Notes: a model not told the origin generated them from the letters alone. A stretch of DNA of 7,053 nt from an uncultured Actinomyces sp. (GCA_938040725.1 CALHZX010000042.1:1-7053); one strand, 5' to 3'; shown: positions 1 through 5,315, numbered from the stretch's first letter. Numbers and translations: made by a program.

Positions 1-899
1 GACGCGAGCGCCGCCCGGGCGACCTCCTCGAAGGTGAGCGGGTCGCGGCCCGTCACGTCGCGCACGGTCGTGGAGACGACGTCCATCTCGCCGCGCGCGA
101 TCGACGTGTAGGTCGACACCCACGAGTCGTACTCCCACTGGGCGGCCGGCCACTTCTTGCGAGACTCGTACGCCTCCTCGACGGTTTCGCGCACGTAGGT
201 GACGGGCCGGCCACACACGCGGGTGAGGATCGCGGTGATCTCGTCGAGGGTGAGGGCCTCGGGACCTGTCACGTCGAGAGTCTGATTCTCGTAACGCCCC
301 GGATCCGCCAAGACCCCGGCGGCCACGCGCCCCGCGTCCTCGCGCGCAACCACGCCCACGCGCCCGTCGCCCGCGGGTCCGAGGATGCGGCCCTCCTCGT
401 CCGGCAGCGCCACGAAAAAGTCCGCGTAGAAGTTATCGCGCAAGAACGTGTACGTCATGCCCGACGCCTTGATGCGCTCCTCCGTGTGGAAGTGCGTGCG
501 CGCCAGCGTAAACGTCGCGTCGGGCGCCGCGTTCATGAACGACAAGTACACGATATGACGCACACCGGAGGCGGCCGCCGCGTCGACAAAAGCGAGGTGC
601 TTGTCCAGGCGGTCCTCGCTCTCGGGCGCGGACACCATGAAGAGGATGTCAACACCTTCCAGTGCGCCGCGCGTCGTGAGTGTGTCCTCGTACGAGCACT
701 TCACCGCGACGGCACCCGGCAGCTCGGGCGCGCGCGACGGCGTGTTCGCGAGCAGGCGCAGGGACAGGCCGCTCTCGGACAGGAGGCGGGCAACCACGCC
801 GCCGACGTTCCCGGACGCGCCGGTGATCGCCAGGGACGGGAGGGACGAGGCCTGGGCCGGCTCGTTCGTGCGGGCTTCGGGAGTGGGGGTGTCAGTCAT
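1..899 (-). CDS. NmrA-type NAD(P)-binding SDR family oxidoreductase (C-terminus cut by window edge)
   Basis: Reading the reverse strand from ATG at 899-897 gives 299 open codons that run off the left edge; since NmrA-like proteins are about 280-300 residues, only a few residues and the stop are missing. A Rossmann nucleotide-binding motif ITGASGNVGG lies at residues 25-34. The chain then shows an NmrA/QOR2-like pattern: VDILFMVSAPE, GVRHIVYLSFMN (Tyr118), and the signature LRDNFYADF around Asn156-Phe157-Tyr158. The classical YxxxK catalytic pair of short-chain dehydrogenases is not evident, which is normal for this atypical branch. Known members are NAD(P)H-quinone reductases or redox-sensing NAD(P)-binding regulators; which applies here cannot be told. 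The first 20 or so residues are a Pro/Thr/Glu-rich tail before the fold. Another in-frame ATG lies 10 codons upstream at 929-927, but neither start has a Shine-Dalgarno. It is transcribed away from the 1593-5170 cassette. Confidence 0.88.
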   Translation of the reverse strand, partial: MTDTPTPEARTNEPAQASSLPSLAITGASGNVGGVVARLLSESGLSLRLLANTPSRAPELPGAVAVKCSYEDTLTTRGALEGVDILFMVSAPESEDRLDKHLAFVDAAAASGVRHIVYLSFMNAAPDATFTLARTHFHTEERIKASGMTYTFLRDNFYADFFVALPDEEGRILGPAGDGRVGVVAREDAGRVAAGVLADPGRYENQTLDVTGPEALTLDEITAILTRVCGRPVTYVRETVEEAYESRKKWPAAQWEYDSWVSTYTSIARGEMDVVSTTVRDVTGRDPLTFEEVARAALA

Positions 900-911
900 G
901 TGGCCAGTGTG
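900..911 (-). promoter_or_regulatory. Possible leaderless -10 element for the SDR gene
   Basis: On the minus strand CACACT (911-906) is followed by six bases and then the ATG. This is the spacing expected when transcription starts at the start codon. The hexamer keeps only the A2 and T6 of the TANNNT -10 pattern, and no -35 is obvious. The absence of a Shine-Dalgarno upstream of 899 supports a leaderless mRNA. Confidence 0.3.
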
Positions 912-923
912 CCACCGGCGTTG

Positions 924-941
924 TGGCATGTGCGCACGCCA
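924..941. promoter_or_regulatory. Imperfect 18-bp dyad upstream of the SDR gene, possible operator
   Basis: TGGCATGTGCGCACGCCA matches its own reverse complement at 14 of 18 positions and contains the perfect core GTGCGCAC (930-937). Its centre is about 33 bp upstream of the SDR start codon, where a repressor would overlap the -35 region of a leaderless promoter. No regulator can be named. Short GC-rich palindromes are common by chance in such DNA. Confidence 0.25.
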
Positions 942-1020
942 CGCAAGGTTTGTGCTGTGGGTGTAGCGCCTGGCGGGGTGATCCCGGGGGCAACTCTGTT
1001 GGGACATTGATGAGAGTTCG

Positions 1021-1183
1021 TGAAACCGGCAGCGCCTTTGTGGGCGGTTGGGGAGGGGTGTCTGAAACCGGTGACGCCTTTGCGGGTGAAAAATGGCCTG
1101 GAAGCGCTCTTTTTCTGCGAGCAAAGGTGTCAGTGGTTTCATCTCGCGGTAGTGATCCGCGAGCATTGATGTCGTCGGTTTCA
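1021..1183. repeat. Repeat family A: four ~21-24-bp copies, two forward and two inverted, 42-bp phased
   Basis: The consensus is close to TGAAACCGGTGACGCCTTTG followed by C or T. Forward copies lie at 1021-1044 and 1063-1086 (20 of 24 bases identical). Inverted copies lie at 1121-1141 (18 of 21 identical to the second forward copy) and 1163-1183 (15 of 21). The first bases of the forward copies are 42 bp apart, and so are those of the inverted copies. The middle pair could form a stem with about a 37-nt loop and the outer pair could pair around it. The intervening bases differ between units, so this is not a simple tandem duplication. Identity is clear by eye; function is unknown. Confidence 0.75.
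1143..1163. repeat. Perfect 7-bp stem-loop between inverted copies of family A
   Basis: CTCGCGG (1143-1149), a 7-base spacer TAGTGAT, then CCGCGAG (1157-1163). It occupies the spacer of the last family A unit and touches the inverted copy starting at 1163. It could be a hairpin in RNA or a dyad protein site. There is no T-run after it in either direction, so it does not look like a classical terminator. Confidence 0.5.
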
Positions 1184-1229
1184 GGTAAGGCGGTCGGCAG
1201 GTGTTGTGAGGCAGCTGTGGCCCCATCGG

Positions 1230-1389
1230 CGCGAAAAGATTCGCCCAGCAGGAGTGGATTCCGGGCCAAACCGCGAAAAAATTCGCCCAGCAGGCGAAAA
1301 AAGGCCGATTTTGGGGTGTTTTGTGTGCGCTGGGCGAACTTTTTCGCGCGTGGGCGCTGATGGAGGCGAGCAGGGCGAATTTTGTCGCG
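1230..1389. repeat. Repeat family B: four ~20-23-bp copies, two forward and two inverted, 41-42-bp phased
   Basis: The consensus is close to CGCGAAAAAATTCGCCCAGC, often followed by AGG. Forward copies are at 1230-1252 and 1272-1294 (one mismatch in 23). Inverted copies are at 1329-1348 and about 1371-1389, the latter reading CGCGACAAAATTCGCCCTG on the minus strand. The forward copies are 42 bp apart and the inverted copies 41 bp. The inner pair (1272-1294 with 1329-1348) can form a long stem around a 34-nt loop, and the outer pair can extend it across an internal loop of about 20 nt on each side. The geometry copies that of family A although the sequence is unrelated. I do not recognise the family. 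Confidence 0.8.
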
Positions 1390-1513
1390 CATGTGGCGCC
1401 TAGACGCGGATGAGGAGTTCTGGCTGCGGTGCCCGTGGGCGGTGGCGGGGCCTGGCCGGGTCCTCCGGCGCCCGAAACACTAGCGGCGCCACACAGCAAT
1501 ACTCCCAAAAGTC

Positions 1514-1552
1514 ATATGAGAAATATGAGAGCTTCATAGGTTCTTCATAGGG
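1514..1552 (+). promoter_or_regulatory. Promoter/operator zone of the cassette with 9-bp and 11-bp direct repeats
   Basis: Two adjacent sets of direct repeats lie 41-79 bp upstream of the DUF4956 start. ATATGAGA occurs at 1514-1521 and 1523-1530 (9-bp period). CTTCATAGG occurs at 1532-1540 and 1543-1551 (11-bp period, one helical turn). The zone is AT-rich compared with its surroundings. TANNNT-type -10 candidates are TAGGTT (1537-1542) and TAGGGT (1548-1553); neither has a convincing -35, as is usual for activator-dependent promoters. Tandem TTCA-containing half-sites with an 11-bp period are the architecture used by PhoB/PhoP/OmpR-family response regulators, including actinobacterial PHO boxes, but the sequence is not a good match to GTTCACC. 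The operator identity is inference. Confidence 0.45.
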
Positions 1553-1580
1553 TCGCGTGGGGAAATTGGTGCATCGACAA

Positions 1581-1586
1581 AAGGAG
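1581..1586 (+). promoter_or_regulatory. Shine-Dalgarno deciding the DUF4956 start
   Basis: AAGGAG with a six-base spacer to ATG 1593. It is the strongest ribosome binding site in the window and rules in favour of 1593 over the upstream in-frame GTG at 1557. Confidence 0.85.
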
Positions 1587-1592
1587 ACACCA

Positions 1593-2135
1593 ATGACCGC
1601 CCTGATCCTGATCGCCATTGACCTGGTTGCCATGGCCGCCCTCGTGTTCGGCCTCTACTTCCCACGGCACCGCCGTGCCGACCTGGTCGCAGCGTTCTTC
1701 GGTGTGAATGTCGGCGTCCTCGCCGTCACGATCATCCTCGCGAACTCGACCGTGAGCGCGGGCCTTGGCCTCGGCCTTTTCGGTGTTCTCTCGATTATCC
1801 GACTGCGTTCGGATCAGATCTCGCAGACGGAAATCGCCTACTACTTCGCGTCGCTGGCTCTCGGCCTGCTGACGGGCATGTCTTCGGCGGTGACCCCGCT
1901 GCTTGGTGGCCTCATCGCCCTGATCCTCGTGGCGCTGGCCTTCGGTGACTCGAAGCTGATCTTCGGCCGCTACACCTCGCAGACCGTGCAGCTGGATCGC
2001 GCGATCGCCGACCCGGCGGAGCTGAAGACGGCCCTCGAGCAGCGCTTGGGCGCGTCCGTCGCGTCGGTGAATGTCGTCAAGCTTGACCTCGTGAATGATC
2101 TGACTCTCGTGGACGTTCGCTCGAAGGTCGCCTGA
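1593..2135 (+). CDS. DUF4956 domain-containing membrane protein
   Basis: This 180-residue protein starts at ATG 1593, chosen because AAGGAG (1581-1586) lies six bases upstream; the GTG at 1557 in the same frame has no ribosome binding site. Hydrophobic segments are visible at about residues 3-22, 31-50, 55-68 and two close ones within 83-117, so four or five membrane spans are likely. The stretch FGVLSIIRLRSDQ followed by EIAYYFASLALGL (residues 63-92) is the conserved centre of DUF4956. The last 60 or so residues form a soluble alpha/beta tail, probably cytoplasmic. DUF4956 has no assigned biochemical role that I know of, but it recurs next to VTC-domain genes, as here (75 bp to the next start). 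A membrane partner or conduit for the polymer made by the VTC protein is a plausible inference, by analogy with yeast VTC, where a membrane domain is joined to the polymerase. Confidence 0.88.
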   Translation: MTALILIAIDLVAMAALVFGLYFPRHRRADLVAAFFGVNVGVLAVTIILANSTVSAGLGLGLFGVLSIIRLRSDQISQTEIAYYFASLALGLLTGMSSAVTPLLGGLIALILVALAFGDSKLIFGRYTSQTVQLDRAIADPAELKTALEQRLGASVASVNVVKLDLVNDLTLVDVRSKVA

Positions 2136-2210
2136 CCCGCCGGCCTCGCCCCGGCCCGCCAGCACGCACCGCCACCACCTCGTAGACCGCCACTACCAAG
2201 GACACGACTC

Positions 2211-3032
2211 ATGAACGCCACCCTGAACTCGATTCTCGCCGACCTCGACTCGATCGGCCTCGATGAACTGAATAAGCGCGCGGCGATGCTGACCCGAGTG
2301 GACCGCAAGTACGCGCTGGACGCCGCCACGGCCTCGGCGATTCTGAGCCACCTCCCTGAGGACGTGTTGGTCCTGAACATCGACGGCCAGGTGTCCCAGG
2401 GCTACGCCTCCACCTACTACGACACGCCCGACATGGATTCGTACCGCCTGACTGCGCTCAAGCGCCGCCGTCGCTTCAAGGTCCGCACCCGCTCCTACCT
2501 CTCGTCCAAGGCCTCGTTCCTGGAGGTCAAGACCAGCGGCCCGCGCGGCGTGACCGTCAAGAAGCGCATGCCGATCTCTTGGGACGAGGCCGGGGCTCCT
2601 CTCGCGGGTGAGTGCCGCCAGTGGGCGGCCGGCAAGGTCGAGAAGACGGGCTACGGCCACCTGGTGCCAGCCCTCGAGCCGGTCCTGGCTGGATCGTATG
2701 AGCGCAACACCCTGCTCCTGCCTGGTGGGCAGGGCCGCGCGACGGTGGACACGAAGCTGACGTGGCGCTCGCTGCGCACGGACGGCACCGAGGTCACTCG
2801 ACCTGACCTGGTCATCATCGAAACGAAGTCGGGTGCGACCCCATCCGTGGTGGACCACCTCCTGTGGGAGGGTGGCGTGCGACCCGTGACAATCTCCAAG
2901 TACGGGACCCCGATGGCCGCCATGCACGACCTGCCTGCGAACAAGTGGCACCGCACGCTGGACCGCTACTTTCACGAATACGTGGAGGTCCCCGAGCTCG
3001 CGCAAGACGCGCCCCTTGCGATGGTGGCCTGA
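2211..3032 (+). CDS. VTC-domain protein, polyphosphate polymerase-like
   Basis: A 273-residue soluble protein with no signal peptide or membrane span; start ATG 2211 has AAGGA (2198-2202) eight bases upstream. It shows the ordered motifs of the VTC/triphosphate-tunnel fold: TRVDRKYAL (28-36, Arg32 and Lys33), YYDTPDMDSY (69-78), a basic strand KRRRRFKVRTRSY (84-96), FLEVK (103-107), KKR (117-119), RATVDTKL (176-183), IIETKSG (202-208) and SKYGTP (229-234). In yeast Vtc4 the tunnel is lined with such Lys/Arg residues plus a metal-binding Glu and polymerises phosphate from ATP. The equivalent residues appear kept, so an active enzyme is likely, but its product (polyphosphate or another chain) is not shown by sequence. 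The SPX and membrane domains of the eukaryotic subunits are absent; the neighbouring DUF4956 protein could supply the membrane part. It is probably co-transcribed with its upstream neighbour. Confidence 0.9.
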   Translation: MNATLNSILADLDSIGLDELNKRAAMLTRVDRKYALDAATASAILSHLPEDVLVLNIDGQVSQGYASTYYDTPDMDSYRLTALKRRRRFKVRTRSYLSSKASFLEVKTSGPRGVTVKKRMPISWDEAGAPLAGECRQWAAGKVEKTGYGHLVPALEPVLAGSYERNTLLLPGGQGRATVDTKLTWRSLRTDGTEVTRPDLVIIETKSGATPSVVDHLLWEGGVRPVTISKYGTPMAAMHDLPANKWHRTLDRYFHEYVEVPELAQDAPLAMVA

Positions 3033-3073
3033 CGGGCGTCATGCAGATGGCCATCGGGCTGGTGGCCATCAAG

Positions 3074-3107
3074 CAGGCGGACACCATGCGCAGGCGGACA
3101 CCATGCG
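3074..3107. repeat. Perfect tandem duplication of a 17-mer
   Basis: CAGGCGGACACCATGCG occurs twice back to back at 3074-3090 and 3091-3107, just after the VTC stop. A recent slippage duplication is the simplest explanation. Copy number could differ between strains. Confidence 0.85.
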
Positions 3108-3114
3108 CGGATGA

Positions 3115-3147
3115 CGCCACACCGGCCCTCCGATTTCGCCACACCGG
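3115..3147. repeat. Direct repeat of CGCCACACCGG, 22-bp period
   Basis: Identical 11-mers lie at 3115-3125 and 3137-3147, two helical turns apart, 83-115 bp upstream of the lipoprotein start. They could be paired protein sites or chance in GC-rich DNA. Confidence 0.45.
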
Positions 3148-3229
3148 CGTCCGCAGTTTCGACAGCACGCGAAACGAAAGCGCTGAGCATAAGAAACACA
3201 AGCCTTAAGCACACGAAAGACGCATACAC

Positions 3230-5170
3230 ATGAAAGCCCTTCAGAAACTTTGGACCCCCGCTCGGACGATCGGCGCGATCGCCCTCGTCGGAACGCTGGC
3301 GCTGGGCGCCTGCGGCGCCTCGGGCGTGACCTCCTCCGGCTCCACCGCGACGAGCGCGACCGCTGTCGTCGCGGCCTCCGGAACCAACGGCGACACGACC
3401 GCGCCGCCCACCGCGGCCGACGCCCTGGCCTCGAACGCGAAGGCCTCCTACGTGAAGGATAGCGACTGGAAGGCCTCGGACGCCGTCGACGTGACGCTCA
3501 GCGGCACGACCGCGACCTCCTCGTCCGACGCCGTGAGCGTGAGCGACGGGGTGCTGACCATCTCCAAGGCGGGCGTCTACAAGCTCAGCGGCTCCTTCAC
3601 CGGCAAGGTTGTCGTGGCCGCAGGAGCCGAGGACCGGGTCGTCCTGATCCTCGACAACGCGACCATCACCTCGTCCACGGGCGCCGCGATCGAGGCGACC
3701 AGCGGTGACGACCTCGTCCTGTCCCTTGAGGGCGCCTCGACGATCACCGACGGCACCTACACCGGAACCGAGGACGCGAACGCCGCGATCTACGCCGACA
3801 TGGACCTGACGATCACCGGGTCGGGCACGATCACCGTGACCTCTGGCGCCTCGGACGCGATCACCTCCAAGGACGACTTGTACGTCCTGAGCGGCACGAT
3901 CAACGCGACCGCCTCGGATGACGGCCTGCGCGGCAAGGACTCCCTGACGATTGCGGGCGGCACCGTCACCGTGAACTCCGGCGGCGACGCCCTCAAGTCC
4001 GACCAGGACAACGACGACACCAAGGGCTACGTCAACATCGCGGACGGAACCGTCACCCTGACCTCGGGTGGCGACGGCATCGACGCGTCCACCGACGCGA
4101 TCGTCACCGGCGGCACCCTGTCGATCGCCTCGGGCGGCGGTGCCTCGGCCGGCAAGCCCTCCACGGGCTCGACCAAGGGCATCAAGGCTCAGACCTACAT
4201 CATCGTCGACAGCGGAGTGACCACCATCGACGCCGGGGATGACGCCATCCACTCGGGCGGCGCCCTGCGCCTGAGCTCCGGCACGATCAGCGCTGCCTCC
4301 GGCGACGATGGCGTGCACACCGAGGTTGCGGCCGTCCTGGACGGCGCAACCGTGACCGTCACCCAGTCGAATGAGGCCCTCGAGGGCGGCCTCATCACGA
4401 TCTCCGACGGCACCGTCGACCTGACGTCAACCGACGACGGTATCAACGCCTCGGGCTCGATCACCGTCGAGGCTGGCCTGGCCGCCGCCGAGTCCAGCTC
4501 CGACACCACCACGACCACCACCGACACCACCCAGCAGATGGGCCCGGGTGGCATGGCTGACGGCGGCGGCTCGATGGAGGACACCGGCGAGCAGCTCACC
4601 ATCACCGGCGGCACCGTGACCGTCAACGCGAACGGCGACGGCCTCGACTCCAACGGCTCGCTGACCATCAGCGGCGGCACGACGACCGTCTACGGCCCGG
4701 CGTCCGGCGCGAACGGCGCCCTGGACAGCAACGGTGCCATGAGCATCACGGGTGGCACGGTCGTCGCCTTCGCCACCAACGAGATGGTGGAGACTCCGAC
4801 CACGACCGACGGCCAGGGCTGGGTCTCTGCCTCGGCGACCGGCTCCGCTGGATCCACGGTGACGATCACCGACTCCTCCGGCTCCGTCCTGGGCACCTAC
4901 ACCTCGCTGAAGGCCTTCGGTAACGTCATCTACTCGACCTCCGGCATGACCAACGGTTCCACCTACACGGTGAGCGTCGACGGCACTGCCACCGAGGCGA
5001 CCGCCGGCCAGGGCGGCGGCATGGGGATGGGCCCCGGTGGCCAGGGCGGACAGCCCCCGGTCAGCGGTCCGGGACAGGGTGGCCAGCCGCCGACTGGCGG
5101 TCAGCCCCCGGCGGGCGGTCCGGGTCAGGGCGGTCAGCCCCGGCCGCTCCCCAGGGCTGAGGCTTCCTGA
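3230..5170 (+). CDS. Secreted beta-helix lipoprotein, Cthe_2159-like carbohydrate-binding domain protein
   Basis: This 646-residue protein begins with a lipoprotein signal: basic start, hydrophobic run and lipobox LGAC with Cys28 as the lipidated residue. A Ser/Thr/Ala-rich linker (29-70) leads to a long array of repeats of about 21-24 residues, roughly 85-520, each of the form SGGT-V-T-V-SGGDGID. Examples are at 198-213, 222-236, 243-257, 272-286, 350-363, 393-407, 460-474 and 508-517. This matches the Cthe_2159-type domain (PF14262), a calcium-rich parallel beta-helix shown in a Clostridium thermocellum protein to bind acidic polysaccharide. The recurring GDG/DDG turns are candidate metal sites. 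A Thr/Met/Gly-rich insert sits at 420-455. The C-terminus is a low-complexity GQGGQPP tail from about 593. The start has a weak Shine-Dalgarno (GAAAGA, 3215-3220). It is the outer, cell-surface member of the cassette with DUF4956 and VTC. The last nine residues look frameshifted (see 5138-5141). Confidence 0.9.
   Translation: MKALQKLWTPARTIGAIALVGTLALGACGASGVTSSGSTATSATAVVAASGTNGDTTAPPTAADALASNAKASYVKDSDWKASDAVDVTLSGTTATSSSDAVSVSDGVLTISKAGVYKLSGSFTGKVVVAAGAEDRVVLILDNATITSSTGAAIEATSGDDLVLSLEGASTITDGTYTGTEDANAAIYADMDLTITGSGTITVTSGASDAITSKDDLYVLSGTINATASDDGLRGKDSLTIAGGTVTVNSGGDALKSDQDNDDTKGYVNIADGTVTLTSGGDGIDASTDAIVTGGTLSIASGGGASAGKPSTGSTKGIKAQTYIIVDSGVTTIDAGDDAIHSGGALRLSSGTISAASGDDGVHTEVAAVLDGATVTVTQSNEALEGGLITISDGTVDLTSTDDGINASGSITVEAGLAAAESSSDTTTTTTDTTQQMGPGGMADGGGSMEDTGEQLTITGGTVTVNANGDGLDSNGSLTISGGTTTVYGPASGANGALDSNGAMSITGGTVVAFATNEMVETPTTTDGQGWVSASATGSAGSTVTITDSSGSVLGTYTSLKAFGNVIYSTSGMTNGSTYTVSVDGTATEATAGQGGGMGMGPGGQGGQPPVSGPGQGGQPPTGGQPPAGGPGQGGQPRPLPRAEAS
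5036..5140 (+). repeat. Coding low-complexity repeat for the GQGGQPP tail
   Basis: Within the lipoprotein gene the unit GG(P)GQGGQPP recurs at residues 603-637 with near-identical codons (ggtcagcccccgg-type blocks). Such Gly/Gln/Pro tails are common at the ends of this protein family. The repeated DNA is prone to slippage, and the C-tract difference at 5138-5141 lies at its end. Confidence 0.7.
5138..5141 (+). other. Short C-tract with probable 1-bp deletion at the lipoprotein C-terminus
   Basis: Earlier repeat units read CAG followed by five C then GG (for example C 5105-5109), encoding QPP. The last unit has only four C (5138-5141) and the frame changes to QPRPLPRAEAS. Restoring one C would give QPPAAPQG followed by a TGA at 5158-5160, which continues the tail motif naturally. 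Both frames stop within 10 bp of each other, so the effect on the protein is small. It could be real variation or an assembly error. Confidence 0.5.
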
Positions 5171-5173
5171 ATA

Positions 5174-5209
5174 GTGCGCCCCGCGTGATTGTCGACACGC
5201 GGGGCGCAC
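5174..5209 (+). terminator. Strong GC-rich stem-loop after the cassette
   Basis: GTGCGCCCCGCGTG (5174-5187) pairs perfectly with CACGCGGGGCGCAC (5196-5209) around an 8-base loop, beginning three bases after the lipoprotein stop. There is no T-tract after it, as is frequent for actinobacterial terminators. Its place and stability mark the end of the cassette transcript. Confidence 0.8.
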
Positions 5210-5235
5210 GCCTATACCTGCGCTTACTCTTCCTC

Positions 5236-5249
5236 GCCGAGGCCTCGGC
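5236..5249. promoter_or_regulatory. 14-bp perfect palindrome upstream of the RidA gene
   Basis: GCCGAGGCCTCGGC is self-complementary. It lies between the cassette terminator and the candidate -10 of the RidA gene, about 51 bp upstream of that -10. It might be an operator. It shares the GAGGCC core with the hairpin at 5316-5335. Confidence 0.3.
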
Positions 5250-5299
5250 CGGTATCTCACGCCCGCACCCTCGCTCACCACCCCCGGGATCAGCGCAAC

Positions 5300-5305
5300 T
5301 AAACT
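5300..5305 (+). promoter_or_regulatory. Candidate -10 element for the RidA gene
   Basis: TAAACT fits the TANNNT -10 pattern well and stands in a short A/T island 53 bp before the start codon. No good -35 is seen at the expected distance. The leader it would give is about 45-50 nt and contains the hairpin at 5316-5335. Confidence 0.45.
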
Positions 5306-5315
5306 GGAACAGGAG

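Larger units (their letters stand above)
900..1592. other. Long divergent intergenic region without a supported gene
   Basis: About 690 bp separate the minus-strand SDR start from the plus-strand DUF4956 start. Long open frames exist on both strands (for example 923-1360 plus and 892-1392 minus), but none has a ribosome binding site, a recognisable domain or coding-like composition, and they overlap each other. The content is instead two four-copy repeat families (1021-1183 and 1230-1389), a GC-rich stretch at 1395-1490 with several GGCGCC words, and an AT-richer promoter zone at about 1490-1560. Both outward promoters must lie here. A small RNA cannot be excluded because the repeats could fold into long hairpins. 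Confidence 0.6.
3033..3229 (+). other. 197-bp gap between VTC and lipoprotein genes with several repeats
   Basis: No gene is seen. The stretch contains a perfect 10-bp palindrome GATGGCCATC (3046-3055) with a partial second copy GGTGGCCATC (3061-3070), a tandem 17-bp duplication (3074-3107) and a duplicated 11-mer (3115-3125 and 3137-3147). GGCGTCAT (3035-3042) can pair with ATGACGCC (3111-3118), enclosing the tandem repeat in a possible RNA domain. The last 60 bases before the start codon are A-rich. This could be a structured leader for separate control of the lipoprotein. No terminator is evident, so read-through from the VTC gene is possible. Confidence 0.5.

Noticed and set aside
923..1360. 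Open frame of 145 codons on the plus strand across the repeat region (with an overlapping 166-codon minus-strand frame at 892-1392)
   Set aside because: No ribosome binding site, no recognisable domain, composition follows the DNA repeats, and opposite-strand frames are equally open. GC-rich DNA gives such frames by chance. A decayed peptide gene is not excluded.
1021..1389. CRISPR array
   Set aside because: Only two copies per orientation, copies are inverted relative to each other and divergent, spacers vary in character, and no cas gene is present.
2972..4318. 448-codon open frame on the minus strand
   Set aside because: It lies antisense to the VTC and lipoprotein genes; its Gly/Val/Arg/Asp-rich translation is the reverse shadow of the repeated beta-helix codons.
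4427..5281. 284-codon minus-strand open frame
   Set aside because: Antisense shadow of the lipoprotein repeats and tail, extending across the terminator; no domain and no start signals.
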